Positions 44,979-58,211 of a stretch of 64,000 nt of DNA are shown in pieces; position 1 is the stretch's first letter, and each line of letters opens with the position of its first letter. The notes under the pieces are model-generated. The model saw only the letters and a program-made list of their open reading frames with translations, had not been told where the DNA came from and ran no database searches. A program made the position numbers and the translations under genes. Source of the stretch: Lasiosphaeria ovina (Eukaryota > Ascomycota > Sordariomycetes > Sordariales > Lasiosphaeriaceae); contig JAULSN010000008.1 of assembly GCA_033439765.1 (NCBI GenBank), positions 1 through 64,000 of the forward strand, given 5' to 3'.

Positions 44979-45222
44979 AATATAAATTGCTGTCTTTTCG
45001 GAACGAGAGGCGAAAATCCAATATGATGATGGCCGCTGCTGCTGGCGACCACAGGTGCGGGACAGCAAACCTTTAAAATGAAGGCGGCCCTTGCCGGCTG
45101 GCTTGTCCCGTCCCTGCGGCATTTGCGTCTGTGAATTTGCCTTGCAGAAGTGCACGGGCCAATTTGCGATTGATAAACTCGCATTGGGAGTTGGCAGAGC
45201 TGTCAGGGGTATCAATTAGGGG

Positions 45223-45247
45223 CCCCTTAGCCCCTTAGCCCCTTGAA
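45223..45247. repeat. Short tandem repeat, CCCCTTAG unit
   Basis: Roughly three tandem CCCCTTAG units lie in a gene-free stretch. Confidence 0.7.
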
Positions 45248-45909
45248 AGTCACCGCCCTGAACACCACCATCACACTGTAAAGGAGGCACTAATGCAACG
45301 GTTCCTCGTTTGTATCTCGGTACCTAAGTGACCGAATCTAGGCTTGGTAGCTTGAAAGCCTCTATCTATAAGACTTGGGCGCTCCTTTGGACGTTTACTT
45401 GCAGCGAAATACACGTAATCTCGTATAATGCAATTCGGGGGCTTCAACGCGCACAAAACGGCCAAAATTCTAGAGGAGACACAAGTTCATGTTAGAAGCT
45501 TATTTGGCGGGAGGAAAATGGTCTGACCAAGGTTTAGATTTGGGTCCTCCGGTCAAAAAACGCGCCCGGGTTTGGAGAATTGAGAGTTCGCGGCTAGCAT
45601 TTTTCTCCACAACAAATGCCCCTGCGAGTGCGAGAAGGCGACCACCCTGACCTGACCTTTCGTCTCTGCCCTTGTTGAGGCCGTCACGCTGCCCGCGACC
45701 TCCCCGCCTAGCTTTGGATTGTTTGCTCGCGAGTTTGCTGCGCCGTCCTGCTTCTCCAATCACACAAACTCCCCGGCAACCGGCAAGACCCTGATCGCGC
45801 CGCGAGGCTTGGATATATACGACTAGATACGACAGCGCCGCAACCAGAACCTCGTTTCTCGACCGCGATTACAACTAGCGACGAAAGCTGTCGCCTTTCA
45901 AGAGACTAG

Positions 45910-46819
<910 letters not shown>

Positions 46820-47938
46820 AGAAACCAGCACTTGGTACAGCGGGCGTATTAAACCGACAGAAGCATGGCCCAAGGCTCCATGCACCTAATCTGAGCGCTA
46901 TGAAGGAAACTATATGAAAGAATATTGGAGATGCTGCTTCCGTCAAATTTATGTTTGCGGAGAATAGCATGGAACATCTGGGGTTCGGCGTATGTTCGAT
47001 CAAGAGCAGAAAGGGAATGATCGCCATCGCCGACGCGAAAAGCGCGGCGCGCTGGGACTACCCTTCCCAATCGACACAGCAGTGAGCGAGGATTGGCGAG
47101 CGGACGACAAGCGGTTACTACATTGCGAAATTTATTGCTTTCCTTTTACCCGGCTCCAGTATGTCGTCGGAATCTTGAATCTTTTTTTCTTGAGCCTTTT
47201 TCTTTTTTCTAGGACACGAATTCCATTCCTATTTTCATTTCGTTTTCTTCACTCGTGTATATGACGTTCTCAGCAATTATACCTCCATGTAATTTCATCA
47301 GTTGCCTCAAGCGTTTTCTTCTGTTTGGCCTTCTTTGTGCGAGGCCAGTCTACCTGAACTTTCGGCTTCAAGGTGCGATACATGTTTTGTAGATGGACGG
47401 GTATCAAGTGGACTGAGGATACCCATAGTTGACATTTTACCATGCCAGCGGGGCTTGCAGAAAGATGGTACGACTATAAAAATAAGAAGAGAAGAAAAAT
47501 GTGCCAAGTATTTAGATATGAAGATGTGCTAATTAGAAGTATCCGTGGTGGTGATTTTAAAAAGAGATTCATTCTCTCCATGTCTCCAGAACCCGTTGCT
47601 GGTCACGGAACTCTCACCTAGTACATAAACAACCGCCTATGACAACACTTTGCGGAAGCAGCAGCTAATCGCCAAATAACTACCTTGTACCCGTAATGCC
47701 GAACTCAACATGATTCCAACGCCGACGCCAAAGCTTCCGTAGAATTTCACTCCTCCCAATTGCTCAAATAACCATAAGGCATATCCCTAGACAGACGCCT
47801 TCCACCAAAAGAACTCTATGCTAGGGATTGGCATTGCGTTTCCCTAAACACTAAAACCCATTCACGATATTCGGAAAGCCTAAAAGTCAACGATAGTCTC
47901 GTGGCTATTGATGGCACACTCCTGTTTAAGCCATCAAC
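46820..47938. other. Intergenic between converging Arf and SSN3 genes
   Basis: About 1.1 kb between two gene 3' ends. AT- and T-rich pieces are present, in keeping with untranslated tails. No gene is supported. Confidence 0.5.
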
Positions 47939-49347
47939 TCAACCCTCCTTCACCCTCTTGCCCGGTCTCACAATCGAATCGTCCGGTAAGCCGCTCCTTT
48001 TGGTTCCAGGCAACGAGCTGGTCCGGATGTCATTGTCATCTTGACTGACTCTGCGATGTGGATACTCCGTCTTGAGACCCTCGAAGCAGTTGGCGCTAAC
48101 TTTGTCGCCTGTGCTGAAAAAGGGATGCTGCAACGCGGCCGCGGCCGTGAGTCGTTTCTCGGGGTCGTACTCGAGTAGGCCAGCTAGGAGCTTGTAACCT
48201 TCTGCCCCCAAGCTGGACAGAGACGCGCCGCCGGGCGCCGGCCCAGATCCGCCAGCGTTCTGGCCAATGGTGTTGTAGTACCACTTTTCAAGATGGCTTC
48301 CGCCCGCAGTTTGTCGTTGGGCTTGATAATGATGGCCGTGATGGCCGTGGTGCGCCACGCTGAGCGGAGGTTGGAGGGTCGTGAGTTGGCTGTATTCGGA
48401 CATGCTCGTCAACAGTGGCCACTTTTCTTTGGTGGGCAAACCCATGATGTCGACTATCTTCTGCATCTGGTTACGCTGAAATGGAACCGTCTTCTTGCTG
48501 TCCATCTTGGCTTCTTCTCCCTTGAATATCGGCCTAAGTGATAGAAGCTCGGCAAATATACAGCCCACAGCCCACATATCGATGGCTGGCGTATAATGTC
48601 TGCTGCCCAGCAGGAGTTCAGGCGCCCTATACCATATTGTTACGACAACCTTATCGCCGCTAAAGAGGCTATGGAGCGGCTTCTGGAACAAGCGGGCAAG
48701 ACCAAGGTCGCCAATTTTGACCTCGCCGGAAGAAGTGACCATGATGTTTGCGGGTTTGAGATCACGGTGCAGTACCCAGTTCGTATGCAAATATTGACAG
48801 CCGTTGAGAAGCTGGAACATGATGCTCTTGATGGTGGTTGGCGGAATGGGGTGGCGAGGTTGTTGCGTATGGTGATGGATGATCTGCAGCAGATCGTGCT
48901 CCGCGTACTCGAACACCATGAAGATGCACTTGTCCTCGAGTATGATTTCGATCAGCTTGATCACGTTGGTGTGATTTAGTTCGGAGCAGAGCGCCATCTC
49001 GCGAACAGCTGATTGGGATATGCCGGTGTAGGCGACCTGCTCGCCCTCTTTATCGGGCTTGAACTTCTTGATCGCGAATTCGCCTGTCTGACCTTGGCGG
49101 CCGAGCGCCTTGTACACACGGCCATAGGTGCCACTGCTAATGAAGCCGATGACTTTGTACTTGTCTATGACTCGGACCTTGCTCTGATAACCGATGGGTC
49201 CGATCCCGCGGTCGGCTGGATCTACGGCTCATGTTAGCTCAAGTGCGCGCGGGGCAACATCTGTCAAGTGGCCGGAGGACAGCAGGACGACTGACGGGCC
49301 CTGGCATACTGGCTGACTTCAGCCTTTGGCTGCCTTGCTCGGTTCAT
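47939..49347 (-). CDS. SSN3: Mediator kinase, CDK8/Srb10 type
   Basis: Two exons (74-nt intron 49222-49295) give 444 residues. The N-terminus MNRARQPKAEVSQYARAHPADR has a good Kozak context (GCCGCCATG). The kinase domain is complete: SSGTYGRVYKA glycine loop; Lys in FAIKKFKP; SQSAVREMAL in place of the PSTAIRE helix; HRDLKPANIM catalytic loop; DLG (DMG-type, as in CDK8) after KIG; and VVVTIWYRAPELLLG. CDK8-type insert residues such as YTPAIDMWAVGCIFAELLS follow. A low-complexity insert (HHGHHGHHYQAQ) lies late in the C-lobe. It forms the kinase half of the Mediator kinase module with cyclin C (SSN8), acting on transcription factors and RNA polymerase II. Confidence 0.92.
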
Positions 49348-50944
49348 GGCGGCGTCCCAATCCACGCCAGTGTTGTTGGAATGGCGAGAGAGAGAGGTGG
49401 CAGGACGAGCGGAGGCGCAGAGGCACGTTAGTTCTCTTGAACGGAACGGGTTGCCAGACAATCAAGACACCCAAGACTGGGGAACCCAGCGCCAGACTGT
49501 CTTGGCGGCCTGTTGTCCAACCGGGAAACTGGGGATGCGAGGACGGGGGAGCGAGTTACTGCTCTATAGCAGTCCACCAACTGACTCTAGGGCTGTGTCC
49601 AGGCTTGTGTCTAGGCCTCAGTGGGGTAAATACCTGCCCAGGAAGGCAGGGTGGAGGGTGTGGATGAAGCAGGGAAAGTGAGCCGCATCAACCGGTGCGC
49701 TCGGCGGACGGAGCGCGGGAACCAGGCCATGTCGCATGGCCTCGTGTCCTGTATACGGAAGGAGATCGGAAGTCACATGAACTGGAATTGAAGTACCTTC
49801 AAACGCGGCCTGCACGCTCCGCTTCAGTGTCTGGGTCCTTGCCGCGGAAACCGACCCGGGGCCGGTGGCCGCTGACGGCGGGTTTGTGAGACTCATCTAT
49901 CGCAGGGTGAGGGTGAACCTGGGAAGGGGCAGCAAAGTCCCGAGCCAGGGGCAGCTTTGGCCAACTTGAAGGGATGCTGAACGAGGCGAGTCAGTCAGGG
50001 CCGCAGAGCGGGCTGCCTCAATCAAGAGACAAAGCCGGAAATCCGGTCCGTGCTGCGGCGACCTAATTGGGGAGGATGTTCTAATCAGGAAAGCGAGATT
50101 GGCGACGCGATCGTGCGTTCATCATTGCCGCCGAATCGGGACATTTACGGCGGCGTACCGAGCGCCTTCCAGCTTGTTGACCGACGATGATGCTCTGCGG
50201 TGCGCGGTATGCCAGTGATGGTGGGGTACGTTGGTCTTCGGTCTTCGATACAGACAAGTCGACGACACGGGCAATTACCCGTCTTGCGGATTCCAGAAAC
50301 AAGAGGGCCCAGTCTTGGCGCGTAAATGGCCGACCTGAATGACAGAGAGGGCGCCTTGGTTCCAGAAAAATCCTAGGTTGAAACACCGCATCTAGCAGCG
50401 ACATGGGGAAAATTTTATCTTACAAGACGAGAGGCACCTAAACCCATGTACCACAAATTACAGCCCGCCTCAGCACCCGGTACAATTTGATAGCGTGGGT
50501 GAGAATAATGAGGCTACGGACTATCCTGTGCTTCAAGTTTATTGGGCTTGGGAAGAAACGGCTGGGCAGACATCCTTTGGTACCTGAGGTGTGTGTGTAC
50601 CAAGCTCACTCATTGTCACGTGATACCCCGCATCCCAAGCACCAGAGCACCAGCCAATCACTACATACAGTGACGGGGCAAGCGGGGCCAGCGTGGGGCA
50701 GGCGCTACTGTAGGTACAGAGATGCGATAGAGGCACCTGAGGCCTAGGTTACCCCCCGATGGCGGAACAGCCAGTTCAAGCTAGAATTATATTAACTTGT
50801 GTGTCAGGATAAGTTGCGGGGTTCTGCTCTCGTTCTGGCTGCGTTCTGCTTTCGTTTCCCTGGTAAATTTTCTCGCATTTTACCTTCCAAGGCGCCACCC
50901 GCTGGGACCAAGACACGGATGAAGATACATTGGACATAGGCACG
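49348..50944. other. Intergenic between divergent SSN3 and racemase genes
   Basis: About 1.6 kb. Several short frames are GC-driven and lack conserved motifs; a 107-codon minus-strand frame at 50081-50404 was considered and not called. The two promoters are expected here. Confidence 0.45.
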
Positions 50945-51812
50945 ATGACGACCAACTTCCTCAGGCGATCCACCAGGATTCTTGTCCTGAACCCCAACTC
51001 ATCTGCTTCCATGACCCATGGGGTGGAGGAAACTCTACACGGCATTGACATTCCCGAGGTTTGTCTGCTGAATCGGAGCCCTTCAAATGCGGAAAGCCAG
51101 CTAACGACCTGGAAATGTCCAGGGGGTCGAAATCTATACCTACACAGCCCCGCCCGAAAGTCCGGCGAGTATCAACGACGGCGACGACGTGATCAACAGC
51201 TGCAATGTGGTGTACAAAAATGTCACCGATTCGGGCGTTTTGCAGCAGTATGATGCCGTTCTGGTCGCCTGCTACAGCGTCCATCCACTGGTCGAGGCAC
51301 TCGCCGGTCTGCAAGGCAGTCGGGGAAAGCTGGTTGTGACAGGCATCTTTGAAGCCAGCGTGCTAGCTTCTCTCTCGTTGCTTGTCACTCCGTCGATGGA
51401 CGGGGTTTCCCCGCGAAAATGGGGAATAGTAACGACGGGAAAGTTTTGGGAAGCACACCTGACAGAAGGTGTAAACAAATTCTTGGGCACAAATTCTCAA
51501 TCCGTCAACGTCAAGTTTGCTGGCGTCCAGTCAACCGGTATGACAGCGGGGGATTTCCACGGCGGTGTTGACCCAGCGGTCATTCGACAGAAACTTGCGG
51601 ACGCCACAAACAGGCTGCTGGATCAAGGCAACGTGGACTGCGTGGTGATGGGTTGCGCAGGAATGGCAGGTCTTGAGGACATCATCCGAGCAGCGGCGAT
51701 CGAGAAGTACGGCTCAGAGCAGGGGGCACAAGTACTCATAATGGATGGTGTAAAGGCTGGGATCGGACTGCTAGAGCAAATGGTTCAAAACAAGAGAATG
51801 TTTCAAGCATGA
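50945..51812 (+). CDS. Asp/Glu/hydantoin racemase family protein
   Basis: Two exons (intron 51059-51122) give 267 residues. The sequence opens with RILVLNPNSSASMTHGVEETL and has VLVACYSVHPLVEAL, the first catalytic Cys region. It continues KLVVTGIFEASVLASLSLL, then RKWGIVTTGKFWEAHLTEGV, and the second Cys region VDCVVMGCAGMAGLEDII. The two Cys residues in CYSVHP and MGCAG are where this family places its paired acid/base. Close fungal relatives are Dcg1-like proteins linked to allantoin/nitrogen use, and hydantoin racemases. The reaction is presumably epimerisation of a hydantoin or amino-acid derivative; the substrate is uncertain. It is adjacent to and convergent with the sugar transporter. 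Confidence 0.88.
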
Positions 51813-51907
51813 GATGTAGGGATGCCATTAGGGGCGGAAGCTAGGAGATCATGTACTGCACAAGCCAAAGCCGACCGGATCCTAAATTCAGCCACTTCAG
51901 TCCCATT

Positions 51908-53570
51908 TCAGTCAGTGCGTCTCGTCCGGCCCCATACTTCATCAGCATCTCTCTTGCCCTTGGTCTCGGGAACATTCCGCGTCACAAAGCCAGCCCAGAG
52001 GACCGCAAAGCCCGCAAAGATAAAGTACACCCAGCCAGCGCCTCCAAGCGCGCTGTTGAGAGCCTCATTGACAATTGGGAATAGGTACGCCACAAGGAAG
52101 GTAGCAATGTAGCTGGCCCCCAGCGCCCAAGATTGCGTTGCACCCACAGCTTCAGGACCCACGAGTTCTGACGCCATGATGAACGGCACGGGGCCAAGGC
52201 CGACAGCAAAAAAGGCGACAAAAAGCAAGACGGCAATTGCGGACATGATCTTCAGTTCGAATACAATAGAAAGAGCCAGCGCCAGGGAGCTCGTTCCCTG
52301 GCCGATTATGGAGACGAGCAGGCAGGTCTTCCGGCCGAGCTTGTCTGGCAGTGGTGAGGCGGCAATAGTCGTACCAAGGTTGATGACCGAGATGATAATG
52401 GTAAGCAGTGCTGAACTGGTAGGGAGGAGGTCCCTGAGCAGAGACACAGAGTACATGATCATGGAGTTGATGCCACAGAGCTGCTGCGCAAACATGATTC
52501 CAACGACGGCGATTATGGCAGGCCGGTACAGCGGATCACGAACAACCTGTACGAAGCCAAGGGTGGTCTTGTCGGGGCGCGAAGCACTAACTTGCGGCGA
52601 TAGCAGCGTAGCGGAGGTCTCCAAGGACGTGCTAGATTCACCCGCAAGTAGGCTCTCCTCCTCGTTAGTGAGTTTGCCATCACCTTCTCCCCAAGCGTCG
52701 ACTTCGTTGTCAATATTGGCGTGCTTGCCCCGGATCCGTTGCAGGACGCGGCGGGCGCGAACCATATCGCCCCGGACACTGGCCGTCCAGGCTGGGCTCT
52801 CGGGAACAACCAACAGGCCAGCGGCCTGGATGATAGCAATGATAACGCCTGAGCCGAGGATCCACCGCCAGGCGCCGTCGTGGCTAAGAAAGTATCCCAG
52901 GCTTTGCGTGAACAGTATTCCGACATTGATGCTGATTTGAGTAAAGGCACCGAAGAAGCCACGCTGCGCCGGCGGGGCCACCTCGCTGATGTATAATGGG
53001 ACGATGACGGTGCTCGCACCAGCGCCAACACCGGTGAGAAAGCGGCCCAGTATCATGAGCGGAACGGAAGCTGCTATTGTCTCGACAATGGAGCCCACCA
53101 GGTAGAACACAGCCGTGGCCTGCATCGAGCGTCGGCGGCCACGACTTGATGTAAAGGGGCCAGCTGCTAAAGCCCCAAGAAGACCGCCAACGGTGAAAAT
53201 AGCGGATATAGCGGCGAAGGCGGGCCGACCCATCGGAATACAGTCGGTGGGCGCGGCTACGGGGGGGTCCGACTTGAAGAAGGAGATCGCCCTCTTGACG
53301 GCCGAAATGGACGTCTTTCGGCAGGTGATAACATCTTCGGGGGCATTGAGCTCGGCCTAACCGATACAACTGTCAGCATGAAGTTCTTGGGTCAATCAAT
53401 CCAAGATGCACCCCAAAATGCATCCGGGCTCGTTGTCGCTGATGCGTGGGACAAGAGACGAGGCGGCAAGGGTGGCTCACCAAGTGGAAGCCAAACTGGA
53501 GTGGGCCAAGAGTGGCAACGACTAGCAACACCACCAGATATAGTGTGACACCGTGGAATGCCGACGCCAT
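51908..53570 (-). CDS. MFS sugar/hexose transporter family protein
   Basis: Two exons (intron 53357-53480) give 512 residues with twelve expected membrane segments. The N-terminus MASAFHGVTLYLVVLLVVATL is followed by GPLQFGFHLAELNAPED. Family motifs are visible: GRRRSMQATAVFYLVGS (loop 2-3), LGRFLTGVGAGASTVIVPLYISEVAP, the PESPAW of the sugar-transporter signature, QQLCGINSMIMYS, DKLGRKTCLLVS, and PETKGK at the end. A central cytoplasmic loop of about 60 residues is acidic and Ser-rich (NEEESLLAGESSTS). The pattern resembles yeast vacuolar/plasma membrane sugar porters of the YBR241C/Vvs1-like group. The substrate is unknown. Confidence 0.9.
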
Positions 53571-54436
53571 GGCGAGCAGAATTGAATACTCTGCTAAGTA
53601 AATGAAAAAGGTGCAGATTGACTAGTTGATACGCAACATCGAGCTCGTTGGTGCAGGTTCGACGAGTTTCGGAAGGGTTGGAGTTTGGCTCTCCCTGCCA
53701 CTTGAGACCAAAGCAGTCATCAGTGTCCAGCTGACGCAAGGACGGTAAGGTGGGAAAGGCAGAAGGTGGAACGTGGGTGTGGAATGTGGGTCCCAACTCT
53801 ACAGTACATGTACCTACTAGGTCCTAAGGTACCTATTCATCGTCGGCCAACCCCGCCTTAGCTAAGGTACCTTACCTACCTAAGTACCTAGTGGGCTGCT
53901 ACATCCCGTCCCGGGGGCATTTTTGGCATCACCCGGAAATTCACTCTGCTGTACGGATACCTGTTCCGTATAGTTATCCATACGGTACTCCGTCCCCTGC
54001 CTACCTACCCAACAACCACTTGTCGATTCGCCCTTTTGGGCGGTCGCCCTGCTGCTCGTTGCCATGGCGGCATCCTGCAGAAGTAATTACCGTGGCTCGG
54101 CAGTCTGAGACCTGGACTCAATATACTGTTATTCGCGGGTCTTGTCAATGGGCAAGCGCCGAGCCCCAGGGCGCCTAATGGCCCCAGGCCGCTATCATTG
54201 GGCGACGATGGCTTCCAGGTTGTACGCGCAACACCGAACTGCTGTGCCCGCCCAGCCCCGGCTAGGCTCCAGCCTCTCAAAGAAGCCCGGTTTCAAGAGA
54301 GGGCACGTGTTTGAGTCAGAATGCCGCCGTGAAAATATCTCGTTCTCTCCAGTTCGTTGTTTCTGTTGGTTTCTAGGTGCTGTACAAGAAATTGTTCTGT
54401 TGGCTCTGACAAGAGGATCTCATACCTAACCACGCC
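53571..54436. other. Divergent promoter region of the transporter and NACHT genes
   Basis: About 870 bp containing many short CCTACCTA/AGGTACCT words (around 53800-53900), common in fungal intergenic DNA. No gene is seen. Confidence 0.5.
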
Positions 54437-57400
54437 ATGTCGGGCCTCGATGCTCTGGCAGCCTTTGGGCTGGCCTGCAATGTCATGCAAGCCATTAGTT
54501 TCGCCTTCAAGACCGCGTCGGTCTGCAAAGAAGTCTTCAGAACGGGCTCTCCTGATTCCAACTTGAACCAACTCGTGCTTGACGCTTCAAAGGTGCATGA
54601 AAACCTGAAGAAGTCGATGGTCTCGGTCCAGCCCCTGAACAAAGACGAAAAAGACTTTCTCGACATTGCTGAGCGTAGCCTTCAAGTTATCGTCGAATTG
54701 AAGACCGAGATCGATAGGCTGGTCGCCCGCCACCAGGCCAAGGGGAGCGTGAGAGCTTCCGTCTCGACGACTTTGAGAGCATTGTATAAGAAGCCAGCAC
54801 TCGAGAAGCTTGAAAAACGCATGCAGGCCTATCAGAGCGTTCTCGAATCGGGTCTCCTTCTTCGCGTTTGGTAAGATCAGAACAATTCTCCAAGCACGCG
54901 AATCATATCAAGACTTCTAATATCCATATCCCTTAATTCCTTCAACAGCAACGCAAGTGATGCCAGTCGTTTCGAGCAAGAGACCCGCTTCAACGATCTA
55001 GACGAAGCTATGCGGACCTTTATCCAGGCCCTCTCTAAGGGGCAGACAAGTTTGGAGGATCTTGTCCAGAAACAAGTCGACTCTGCCAAAGAGGTCATTA
55101 GAGCCCAAACTTTGAAGTCGGAGCACATGGTTACCACCGTGGTCAAATCGGAATCTGAAAAGACTCGTGATAGCTTGGCTCTTGTCATGAAGGAGTTCAG
55201 TTTAACTCCGCCGGTCTGGAAAAAGCATAAAAGACTGCTTCGAAGTCTGAAGTACGACACCATGAACGATAGACAAGATCGTATATCAGACTCTCACGAA
55301 GGTACTTTCGATTGGATCCTGAAAGGCACTCGGCCCTGGATCGAAGATATTGACACCAATCGATCCGGGCTCCGCAACGGTGCTCATTTTCATCCCGACT
55401 GTTCTCATCACATCGTCAAACTGGGTGTTACCTGGAGCTGCTTTCCCTGTTGGATCGAATCGCCGAACGACAAATTTTACTGGGTCCAGGGCAAGGCAGG
55501 GTCCGGGAAAAGCACACTCATGAAGTTCCTCGTCACAGCGCCGGATACTTGGTCCTATTTAAAATCGACGAGCCGAGTTCCCATTGTCCTGCCTCACTTC
55601 TTTTGGGCTGCCGGAGAGGCCATGCAAAGGAGCATTCGCGGCCTACTTCTCAATCTTCTCTATCAAATTTTGTCTCATGATAGCGGGGCCCTCGACAAGG
55701 TTATCGAGAGATATCCGCCATCCACGCTCAAAGATAAACCCGTGGATTGGTCCAAAGACGAGCTCCAAACCATTCTCAACTCCTGGCTTGCCGAAGCTGA
55801 TCGACCTGTCTTCATATTCCTAGATGGCCTAGACGAGTTTGGCGACACTTTCGGTGCCGCCACGCCGGACACGCCATCCAATCTTCTCGATCTGGTAACG
55901 AAGCTGTCAAAGAAAGACAATGTCAAGCTCTGTGTATCAAGTCGCGCAGACCCCGAGTTCAGGAGATACTTCAGAACAATGCCCACTCTTAAGTTGCAGC
56001 ACCTAACACATCTAGACATGAGAATATATGTGGAGAGTTATTTACTACGGCACGAATTAGACCCAGGCCTTGAGATGGAATTCAAGAACCTCATTGATGA
56101 TATCTGTGATAAGGCAGACGGCGTCTTTCTTTGGACCGCCCTTGTTACCAGGAGCCTCTACAGAGGACTCGCAAATGGCGATAGCATTGCGGAACTAAAA
56201 CTTCGCCTCCAGTCGATGCCACAGAGCTTGCACGAACTTTATCACGATATGTGGTCCCGTTTGAACGAAGATCAAAGCATCTACCGAGAGGAGGCGGCGC
56301 GGTACTTCAATATGGTCCGGCACTGGACCAAGTTCGCTGTCGGGAGTGGGCCCATTACAGTTTTCCATATCATGGCCGGCTCAGATCCCTCCAAGGCTAT
56401 TGTCATACTTCAGGAGTACAGTTGCTTCTCGACCGAGGAGGTCCGTGTCGCCTCTCAACGCATTGCAACACGCAGTGCAGGTCTCCTTGAAATAGGTTCG
56501 GACGGGGAGATGGTTGGCTTCATCCACCGGTCTGCCCTCGAGTTCTTGGAAGGCACGCCGCAAGGTCAGAAGATACTATCGTCTGACACAACAAACGCCG
56601 AAACGCGCACCCTGAACCTGATGCGCGCCTATCTAGGCGGGCTCTGTCTCCAGGTTCTGGGGAAGCGACCGATGGCGGCATATTCGGAGACCTCCCAGTT
56701 CCATTCTGTAACCATGGTAGACCGTCTCTGGGCCTCCCGGCAGTTTTCCGACGAAGACGGATTCAGCATGATGATGGCTTGCAAAAAGCTCCGTGAGACT
56801 GGATCTTGGGCCTACGAAACTCCGGGTGGGGATTCCTCCAAATCTACGGTCATCCGTGCTTCCCTGGACTTTTATGGAGTCGCTGCCTCGTTTGGGTGCC
56901 AGCAGCTGATATCTCTTCTCCTGAAACGGTCTGTGGCGAATCCAGAAGAGACGGACCTGTCATACAACTTCCGAGCATATTTGTTTATCGCGGCCTCCAT
57001 GGACCCGGGAGCACCGTACTCTGCAGAATATCGCGGTAAAGCCATGGTTCTTGCGAATATATTAGGCGAAAGGGATGTCATTGAGATCGAAATGCGCAGT
57101 ATTTGCCTGCAGGTTCATGCCAAACTGAACCACAGTCTTACGCCGTCAGGAGCACATCTCCCACCTATCGTCTTTCTCGCAGTAATGAATATACACGCAG
57201 GAGGAAGGCACTGGCCCAGCAACATACGAGTGCCAAGAATTCACGAAGTATTGAACCAGTATCTTGCAGCATCCTTTTCCCTTGGCGACGAGGTCACCGT
57301 CACATATAAACGCGACGGATTCGGTGACGACGACGACGACGACCGTTGGATACCAAACATACATGGCTTGGGCCCAAGCGAGACAGTTTATACGCGCCAA

Positions 57401-57895
57401 TCTAATGTCTGGGTTACCCTCAAGACTAACTTGGCGTCGCTCGTCGATCTTCAACTAACGGCACTAATATCTGGGTCTCAGCCTAAGAATGACGAAGACA
57501 TTCTTTCTTGCCAGTTGGCACTTGACAATTTAAGAAAGCTGAAGCCGAACCGTTCTTTTAATATTGTGGCTTTCGGGCTTTCATTTCATGTTTCAACTAC
57601 CATGAGCCTGCTCGGTGACAGAGACGGGAAACCTGTAGCTCCAGAAATGTCAGCAGATGCCGACTATGTCCTCGCCACTCTTGAGAAGGTCCGTCTTCTT
57701 GCGCAGAGCCAAATCGGAGACGAGGTCAGTGAAGCACGGGAATACGAGTTCCCAGGGCTATGGAGCCGGCTCAAGGAGATCGCGCCGCGTGCACGAGAAG
57801 TACAAACAGAGGAGTATGAGAATGCCATAGATTTGCCTCTGCGGAAGCAATTGGTAGACTTTATGAGCAAGCCGCCTAAGCCCTTTACGGAATAG
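54437..57895 (+). CDS. NACHT-domain STAND protein with HeLo-like N-terminal domain
   Basis: Two exons (78-nt intron 54871-54948) give 1126 residues. Residues 1-150 (MSGLDALAAFGLACNVMQAI, then helices with LEKLEKRMQAYQSVLE) match the fungal STAND N-terminal domain type often called HeLo-like. A helical linker to about residue 280 follows. The NACHT module begins near residue 315 with P-loop GKAGSGKST; Walker B is VFIFLDGLDEFGD (about residue 433); the sensor-like LCVSSRADPEF comes after. Later HxxALEFLEG and alpha-helical regions follow. No ankyrin, WD40 or TPR repeats are recognised; the C-terminal 400 residues are a non-repeat region of unknown fold, with an acidic GDDDDDDRW stretch. Family knowledge: NACHT proteins with HeLo-type domains can trigger regulated cell death after non-self recognition. 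No lesion was seen. Confidence 0.88.
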
Positions 57896-58211
57896 GGAAC
57901 GTGTCGTCTAAGGTTGGTTACTGCCCTAGTTGCGCAATTAGTCCCAGAGGGTTATGGAGCGTCGCTGGTTTCGAGAAATCCTCGACTTTGTTCATAGTTG
58001 CGAGATATTCGTACACCTTGGATTTTACTGGGTTTACTATCCTCGATAGACATACTTGTCTTCTTTCCTTTATACATATTTATGCACTCGGCCCCTTTAC
58101 GCGGTGGGTATCTCAAATCGTGTACTTGTACAACTCGAATCAGCAAGCCGCCCCTACTGCGGGGAAAGTTTTTTTTTGGAACCGTCTGCGACGAGTCGCA
58201 TCTCTACATCA
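57896..58211. other. Intergenic between convergent genes
   Basis: About 320 bp between the NACHT protein stop and the reductase stop. T-rich; no gene is seen. Confidence 0.5.

Noticed and set aside
50081..50404. Minus-strand frame of 107 codons upstream of the racemase
   Set aside because: Composition is Arg-rich, without motifs or splice partners; more likely non-coding GC-rich DNA.
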